Shown here one piece after another: positions 60,176 to 64,000 of a stretch of DNA of 64,000 nucleotides. The notes under the pieces were generated by a model. That model was not told the DNA's origin and ran no database searches. It saw nothing but the letters and a program-made list of their open reading frames with translations. Numbering within the stretch: the stretch's first letter is position 1; the number at the start of each line of letters is the position of its first letter. The stretch is from the NCBI GenBank assembly GCA_965222315.1, contig OZ244951.1, forward strand, positions 1,488,001 through 1,552,000, in the 5' to 3' direction. Source of the DNA: JACKII01 sp965222315. Its GTDB lineage: Bacteria > Pseudomonadota > Alphaproteobacteria > Bin95. The position numbers and the translations under genes are program-made.

Positions 60176-60627
60176 CGATGCCGTTCGATTACGCCCGCAG
60201 AGTTCGCGGTCTTCCGCGGCCTGGTGGAGAGCGTCGAGGAATACCTGGATGACGCCCGCTGGCAACGCTGCGCCGTGCATTTCTCCCACAACGTCTTCAG
60301 CCATGTGCCAGCGGCGAAGGTGCGGGAGGTGAGCCACACGCTGAATGCCATCCACGCCCAGGAGAACCGGGCGGCGGCCTTTACTACGCATTCCCTGGAA
60401 GCAACTGGCTAAAGCTGCGCACCAACAATCCGCTGGAGCGGATCATGCGGGAGATCTGCCGGCGGACCCGCGTGGTGGGCGCGTTTCAGGAAGGTCAATC
60501 CTGCCTGAACCTGGCCGCTGCCAGGCTTCGCCATATCATCGGCACACAATGGTCAGCCCGCAAATACATGAACATGGCCCCATCGCACGAAGCCCGGAGC
60601 AACCACCACGGAACCGCCGCCCCTTAA
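60176..60627 (+). pseudogene. IS256-family transposase remnant
   Basis: Two pieces of an IS256 (Mutator-type) transposase remain. Piece one carries ARWQRCAVHFSHNVFSHVP and HTLNAIHAQENRAAA (to about 60378). Piece two continues in another frame with YYAFPGSNWLKLRTNNPLER (from about 60381), then IMREICRRTRVVGAFQEGQS and LAAARLRHIIGTQWSARKYM, to the stop at 60627. About 40-50 codons between them are missing compared with intact members, and the first half of the gene is gone. No terminal inverted repeats were found. This is a dead element. Confidence 0.85.
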
Positions 60628-60810
60628 AGAGCCGCCCCTTGAAGAAATGTGCGAAAGACCCTGATCGCTACCTTTCCCCGTAAGAATTCACGCGCCAGGC
60701 GTGATCTCTCTCACACCAGGATGCCGGATTTCGGGTCTAGCGTTAGCGGATCGACGCGGGCGGCCTGACCGGCCTGCCTTTGGCCAACCGACGGAACGGG
60801 GAAGGGTGTG

Positions 60811-61131
60811 ATGCTGGGAAACGACGTGCTGGAAGCGCTGATGTTTTTCGTTTTTTCCTGCAGTTGGTATTGGTCCATCGCCAAGATGCTGCGGACGCGT
60901 GCGGCGGCGGGCAAGAGCTTGATTTTCGTCTTCCTCACCTGCACCGGCTATTTCTTGGGGATTTCGGCCAAACTTCTGGCCTGGCAGGACACCGGCACGC
61001 TCAGTCCGTTTGTCTATCTCTATTGCTGGAACCTGACCGTGGTGGCATTCGACCTGCTGCTGGTCCTGTACTTCTCGCACCAGGCGAGGGAGACCCCTCG
61101 CATCGAGCCGGCGCAGGCCGCAACGGCGTGA
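60811..61131 (+). CDS. Small integral membrane protein of unknown function
   Basis: A 106-residue protein with three hydrophobic segments: LEALMFFVFSCSWYWSIA near residue 7, SLIFVFLTCTGYFLGISA near 36 and VYLYCWNLTVVAFDLLLVLYF (split) near 68. A short charged tail follows. The SCSWYWS..KM.R and TGYFLGISAKL segments give it the look of a conserved family, but I do not recognise it. GGGGAAGGG lies just before the ATG at 60811. It stands between IS debris and two minus-strand small genes. Confidence 0.65.
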   Translation: MLGNDVLEALMFFVFSCSWYWSIAKMLRTRAAAGKSLIFVFLTCTGYFLGISAKLLAWQDTGTLSPFVYLYCWNLTVVAFDLLLVLYFSHQARETPRIEPAQAATA

Positions 61132-61165
61132 GGCTTCGGCTGCAATTACCTCAAGCGCCTGTCGG

Positions 61166-61381
61166 TCAAAGCAGCATCAACTGGCGGTCACCATCGTCAT
61201 CACGGATGATGATTTTGGCGCCGCGGCTCTGCTCGGCAGTGATGGTGTCGAGCAGGGCGATGGATTGGCGGATGACTTCGGTCACGGTAGGCGCGCCTAC
61301 ACGTTCCTGAAGTTCATCGATCTTCGCCTTGGTCGTCTGCGGCATCGCCAGGCTCAGCCGCACTTTCGATTTGTCGCTCAC
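61166..61381 (-). CDS. Ribbon-helix-helix-like small protein
   Basis: A 71-residue protein with the pattern KVRLSLAMPQTTKAKIDELQ then APTVTEVIRQSIALLDTIT. The alternating N-terminal strand plus two helices fits a MetJ/Arc (RHH) DNA-binding fold. The GTG start at 61381 has GGAAGG 7 bases upstream. It overlaps the 3' end of the upstream membrane-protein gene by 68 bases. No toxin-like gene is attached, so I call it a probable small regulator only. Confidence 0.6.
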   Translation of the reverse strand: MSDKSKVRLSLAMPQTTKAKIDELQERVGAPTVTEVIRQSIALLDTITAEQSRGAKIIIRDDDGDRQLMLL

Positions 61382-61652
61382 GCGATTTCCTTCCGCGGCT
61401 GGCACCGGCAAAGATGCCCGCCGCTGAAACGCTGCCGACTGTTCCGCAGGCGATCGCCGTCACTGGAAGCGATGCTCCCGTGAACAGGACAATCACGACC
61501 ACAATGACAGTCGCAACGATGGCAAGTTTGCTGTGCGGCGCATCGCGCAGTCCGAAAACCACACATTTAAGCGCTTCCAGCCAAATGGGGCCAACAGGCT
61601 CCCAGGTTGCTTCCAACTGATAGTCATCGACGTTCAGTTTGAGTTCGTTCAT
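61314..61652 (-). CDS. Hypothetical membrane protein overlapping the RHH gene
   Basis: A 112-residue protein starting MNELKLNVDDYQLEATWEP, with two hydrophobic segments (KLAIVATVIVVVIVLFTGAS and VTAIACGTVGSVSAAGIFAG) and a charged tail. GAGG lies 9 bases before the ATG at 61652. The reading frame overlaps the downstream RHH-like gene by 68 bases in another frame, more than usual coupling. I do not recognise the family. Confidence 0.5.
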   Translation of the reverse strand: MNELKLNVDDYQLEATWEPVGPIWLEALKCVVFGLRDAPHSKLAIVATVIVVVIVLFTGASLPVTAIACGTVGSVSAAGIFAGASRGRKSRERQIESAAEPGDAADDQGEDR

Positions 61653-61991
61653 TCGCCGCATCCTCGAATACATGACGGAACGAGGAGATGGCGGTCTGAA
61701 CGAACACCTGAGCGATGACAGCAGAAGATCGGTAATCGATCATCTCGCATCTCCTCTCAAATGCCGTTCAGTTGCAAGAAGGAAACATGAGGCAACAAAG
61801 GCTACCACCCCTTTGAGATTCCACATGCATTGCAACCGTTAGGCGAATTCCTTGCGCCGAGGTGCAGTGAACCGATCCTCACCCACCCTTGTGGCTGAGG
61901 CTCCTTGCCATTGTTCATCCTTAAGAAATCAACAAGGAATGCGTATAATATGCGCTCCTTTCGATCCTTGCAAGACTATTCCATCTAGACC
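61653..61991. other. Gene-free region downstream of the M81 peptidase gene
   Basis: A 339-base stretch between the membrane-protein start and the M81 stop. It must contain the promoter of the small minus-strand genes. An imperfect hairpin CCTCA...TGAGG at 61877-61900 lacks a T-run. Nothing else is recognisable. Confidence 0.4.
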
Positions 61992-63482
61992 TCACATCTC
62001 ATCCAGCGGATAGATCGGCCGGCGCACGTTCTCGAAGGACAGCTGGCCGTAGTCCGACGTACAGACGCCCGTGCCCGCGCACTCGATAATGTCCTTGGCC
62101 ATGTCCTCGAAGCCCGCGCGGAAGTGCACCCGGCTCTTGATCATCAGGAACTTCTTGCGTGTCGGGTCGATGCCAAGCGCCCGGAAGGCCTGTTGGTCGT
62201 TCGGCTCGTTCTGGCGGCTGATGACGACGATCTCCACCTTGCCGGTGTCGAGCACCACGGTCGGTCCCTGGTCGAACAGCACACCGGTGCCTGCCGGGCC
62301 CTGGTTGCGGTATTGGCCGTGGTGGATCAGCTTGACCTTGCCCGTCACCTCGCGCGGCGCGCCTTGCAGGCCCAGCGATGGCATCGACATCTTGCCGCCC
62401 AGGCTGACCGTGCAGGTGTTGCCGATGCCCGCTGCGATCATCTCCTGCACCGCGCGCGGGTCGCAGATGGCATAGGCGGCCACGTTCTCCAACCCCGCGT
62501 CAAGGATCGCGCCCAGCACCGTCATGGTATCCATGGTGCCACCGCTCGCGGCATTGTCGAAATGGTCAAGCAGCACGACCGGCCCGTCCGTCGCCTTCGA
62601 TGCGCGGGCGAGGGACTGCTCCAGCGGTTCGATCTGGTAGACCCAGTCGGCCCGATGCTTCCAGGCAAACTCCAGCAACTCGTCCGTGTATTTCTGCGCC
62701 TTTTCTGGGTTGTTGTCGGTCACCACCACGGCGGAGAGGCCCGCCTGGCTGATATCCGCATGGGGGAAGCCGACGAACAGGGTGGCGGTCAGCACATCCG
62801 GTTCCGCCTCCATCTCCTTGGTGCGCGCCTGCAGGTCCTTGTTGGGGAAGCGCCCGGTACCCTGGCACATGACGTGCGGCAGCATCGGCTTCTGGCCCCA
62901 GGCGATGGTCGGCTTGGCCTTGCCGTTCAGCATGGCGAACAAGGCTTTGCCCGCGCGCATGCCGGTCTCGTGATTGTCGATGTGCGGGTAGGTCTGGAAA
63001 CCCGCGAGCGTCGTGCAATTATCGATGATCTCCGGGTAGAGGTTTGTGTGCATGTCAAGGGCCACCGCAATCGGCAGGCCCGGCGCGATCGAGCGGATGC
63101 GCTTCAACAGCGTGCCCTCGCCGTCCTCATGGTCCTCCGTCACCATCGCGCCGTGCAGGTCGAGCAGGCAGGCGTCGCAGCCTTCGGCAACCGCGTCGCA
63201 GATGGCGTCACTCATGGCTTGGTAGGCAGCCCGTTCCACCGGGCCGCTCGGCCGGGCGGAGGCAGCGATGGGCGTCACGATCTCCGCGCCTGCTTCCTCC
63301 GCCAGTTCGACAAAGGCCGCCAGGGCGGAATTGGTACCGCGAAAAGCCGGGATCACCTCCTCGTTGCGGAAGGGCTCCGGCTGCCCCGATGCGAAGCGCC
63401 CCAAGGGTGTTGGCACCGGTGAAAAGGTATTGGTCTCGTGCTTCATCTGGGCGATGACGACGCGGAGCGGTTTCTGCGGCAT
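61992..63482 (-). CDS. M81 family metallopeptidase (MlrC-like)
   Basis: A 496-residue protein with the M81 (MlrC) signature: RVVIAQMKHETNTFSPVPT at the N-terminus, LLDLHGAMVTEDHEDGEG near residue 118, DMHTNLYPEI near 152, YPHIDNHETG near 172 and DHFDNAASGGTMDTM near 315. MlrC from microcystin degraders cleaves the linear tetrapeptide, but most members are of unknown substrate and occur in organisms that do not degrade microcystin. The ATG at 63482 has GGAG about 9 bases upstream; the open frame extends to 63587. No mlrA/B/D gene is near. Confidence 0.9.
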   Translation of the reverse strand: MPQKPLRVVIAQMKHETNTFSPVPTPLGRFASGQPEPFRNEEVIPAFRGTNSALAAFVELAEEAGAEIVTPIAASARPSGPVERAAYQAMSDAICDAVAEGCDACLLDLHGAMVTEDHEDGEGTLLKRIRSIAPGLPIAVALDMHTNLYPEIIDNCTTLAGFQTYPHIDNHETGMRAGKALFAMLNGKAKPTIAWGQKPMLPHVMCQGTGRFPNKDLQARTKEMEAEPDVLTATLFVGFPHADISQAGLSAVVVTDNNPEKAQKYTDELLEFAWKHRADWVYQIEPLEQSLARASKATDGPVVLLDHFDNAASGGTMDTMTVLGAILDAGLENVAAYAICDPRAVQEMIAAGIGNTCTVSLGGKMSMPSLGLQGAPREVTGKVKLIHHGQYRNQGPAGTGVLFDQGPTVVLDTGKVEIVVISRQNEPNDQQAFRALGIDPTRKKFLMIKSRVHFRAGFEDMAKDIIECAGTGVCTSDYGQLSFENVRRPIYPLDEM

Positions 63483-63888
63483 GGGCTGAGTCTCCAGAGC
63501 AATAATACGGTGGGTCTTGAGGCCAGGGTAGAGGGTGCCGCGGGCAGGCGGATAGGGCAAGGGAGAGGAGGACGCAATTTTTACCATCGGCTCCTATCTG
63601 ACCATCTCTAGCTTCAAACAGGAAACATGCGCCAGCCGTTGTGTCGGAGGATTTTGTACTTTGCCCTCCGGCCTGCGGATACCTGGATATCACTAAAAAT
63701 TAAGTGAGAGTATGAGATTGTAGCCAAAATCAACGATAATTGTGAGAAAGATATCATTTCAAAATGGGATTATTCAAAATAATTTTGAGAGAAATACACC
63801 GACGGCAAAAATAAAACTTGAATAGAGGATTGCTGCTAATTAGCGTCTCAGTTTGTTAATTGAACTGGGTGTAAGGGGTCTTGGGCTG
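63483..63888. other. AT-rich gene-free region at the window end
   Basis: About 400 bases, of which 63690-63850 is markedly AT-rich compared with the rest of the window. It contains a perfect palindrome TCAAAATAATTTTGA at 63774-63788 (central A), a candidate operator between the M81 gene and whatever begins beyond the window. Confidence 0.45.
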
Positions 63889-64000
63889 ATGTTTCCGAAC
63901 AATGAAGATATCCTTTCAGGAGAGATGCCGGGAATGACCAAAAATGGTACATGCGTGCGAACCGGTGCTTCTGAACGAAAGGCTAAACGATCCCTTAATC
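63889..64000 (+). CDS. Possible N-terminus of a gene running out of the window
   Basis: An open frame starts at ATG 63889 (MFPNNEDILSGEMPGMTKNG) and is still open at base 64000. In-frame ATGs at 63925 and 63934 are alternatives; GGAG lies upstream of the last. The 37 or fewer visible residues show no known motif, so this may or may not be a gene. Confidence 0.3.
   Translation, partial: MFPNNEDILSGEMPGMTKNGTCVRTGASERKAKRSLN

Noticed and set aside
61166..61652. Toxin-antitoxin pair for the RHH-like protein and its neighbour
   Set aside because: The upstream protein is a two-helix membrane protein of 112 residues with no toxin motif, and the gene order and overlap do not match known RHH antitoxin systems.
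62124..63422. A 432-codon open frame opposite the M81 peptidase gene
   Set aside because: The antisense frame is rich in His, Arg and Gln, as expected from complementing GC-rich codons, while the minus strand has all M81 motifs.
61992..63482. Calling a microcystin degradation locus from the MlrC-like gene
   Set aside because: The M81 family is much wider than mlrC, and mlrA, mlrB and mlrD are absent from the window.
1..64000. tRNA, rRNA, tmRNA, SRP RNA and phage or conjugation genes
   Set aside because: I looked for T-loop patterns, CCA ends, integrase, terminase, relaxase and capsid signatures and saw none; a covariance-model scan would be needed to exclude small RNAs completely.

Overview
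The window looks like a stretch of core chromosome from an alphaproteobacterium, most likely of the Rhodospirillales or a neighbouring order. This is an inference from GC-rich coding sequence, the linked order ffh-rpsP-rimM-trmD-rplS-leuC-leuD, a SAM-II riboswitch before metZ (a typically alphaproteobacterial arrangement), a metZ-type methionine route, a heme A synthase and a soluble-pterin dehydratase. There is no phage, conjugative module, CRISPR array, rRNA or tRNA that I can see. The only mobile DNA is a decayed IS256-type transposase and two palindromic interspersed repeats.

Layout. 1-8.9 kb: end of a KamA-type radical SAM aminomutase gene; a minus-strand run of peptide-type ABC importer genes (binding protein, two permeases, no ATPases) followed by tag and an SGNH hydrolase; a ferredoxin-reductase/nitroreductase pair; and an amidohydrolase. 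8.9-15.4 kb: a methyltransferase, a DUF3300-DUF2950 envelope pair, an alpha/beta hydrolase, DUF169, VOC and DUF924 genes. 15.4-18.8 kb: a glycine-betaine ABC importer (proX-proW-proV order). 19.1-26.1 kb: a pterin dehydratase, a small zincin, and the large minus-strand translation/secretion/leucine block (ffh, rpsP, rimM, trmD, rplS, leuC, a 62-residue acidic ORF, leuD) ending in a clear terminator. 26.2-34.3 kb: cutA, an MFS transporter, a YpfJ-type metalloprotease, a Baeyer-Villiger monooxygenase, a PEP-CTERM-like exported protein, a racemase-family gene with an LLM oxidoreductase, and a small serine hydrolase. 34.4-36.8 kb: two cysteine desulfurases in tandem. 36.8-43.5 kb: nudC, trkH, apaG, metZ with its riboswitch, a radical SAM enzyme and an aminotransferase. 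43.5-52.9 kb: a GGT-like lipoprotein, a damaged M48 protease gene, a DsbA-like protein, a ThDP enzyme, ctaA-alkA-like, pdxY and a citE-like lyase. 53-60 kb: an enoyl-CoA hydratase, msrP, then otsB-GH15-otsA-glk. 60-64 kb: IS256 debris, three small unknown genes, an M81 peptidase and an AT-rich end.

The regulatory DNA holds the most interesting material. In front of the LLM oxidoreductase/racemase operon are seven copies of TCTACA/TGTAGA on one face of the helix, next to a promoter with a poor -35. Upstream of metZ a SAM-II aptamer is followed by a terminator and by sequences that can form two competing hairpins. Several genes lack their usual partners: the ABC importer has no ATPases, the cysteine desulfurases have no sufBCD, and msrP has no msrQ. 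The trehalose operon encodes synthesis, a predicted trehalase-like GH15 enzyme and glucokinase together, which would form a complete trehalose-glucose cycle. The M48 protease gene has lost both a zinc-ligand histidine and its reading frame.
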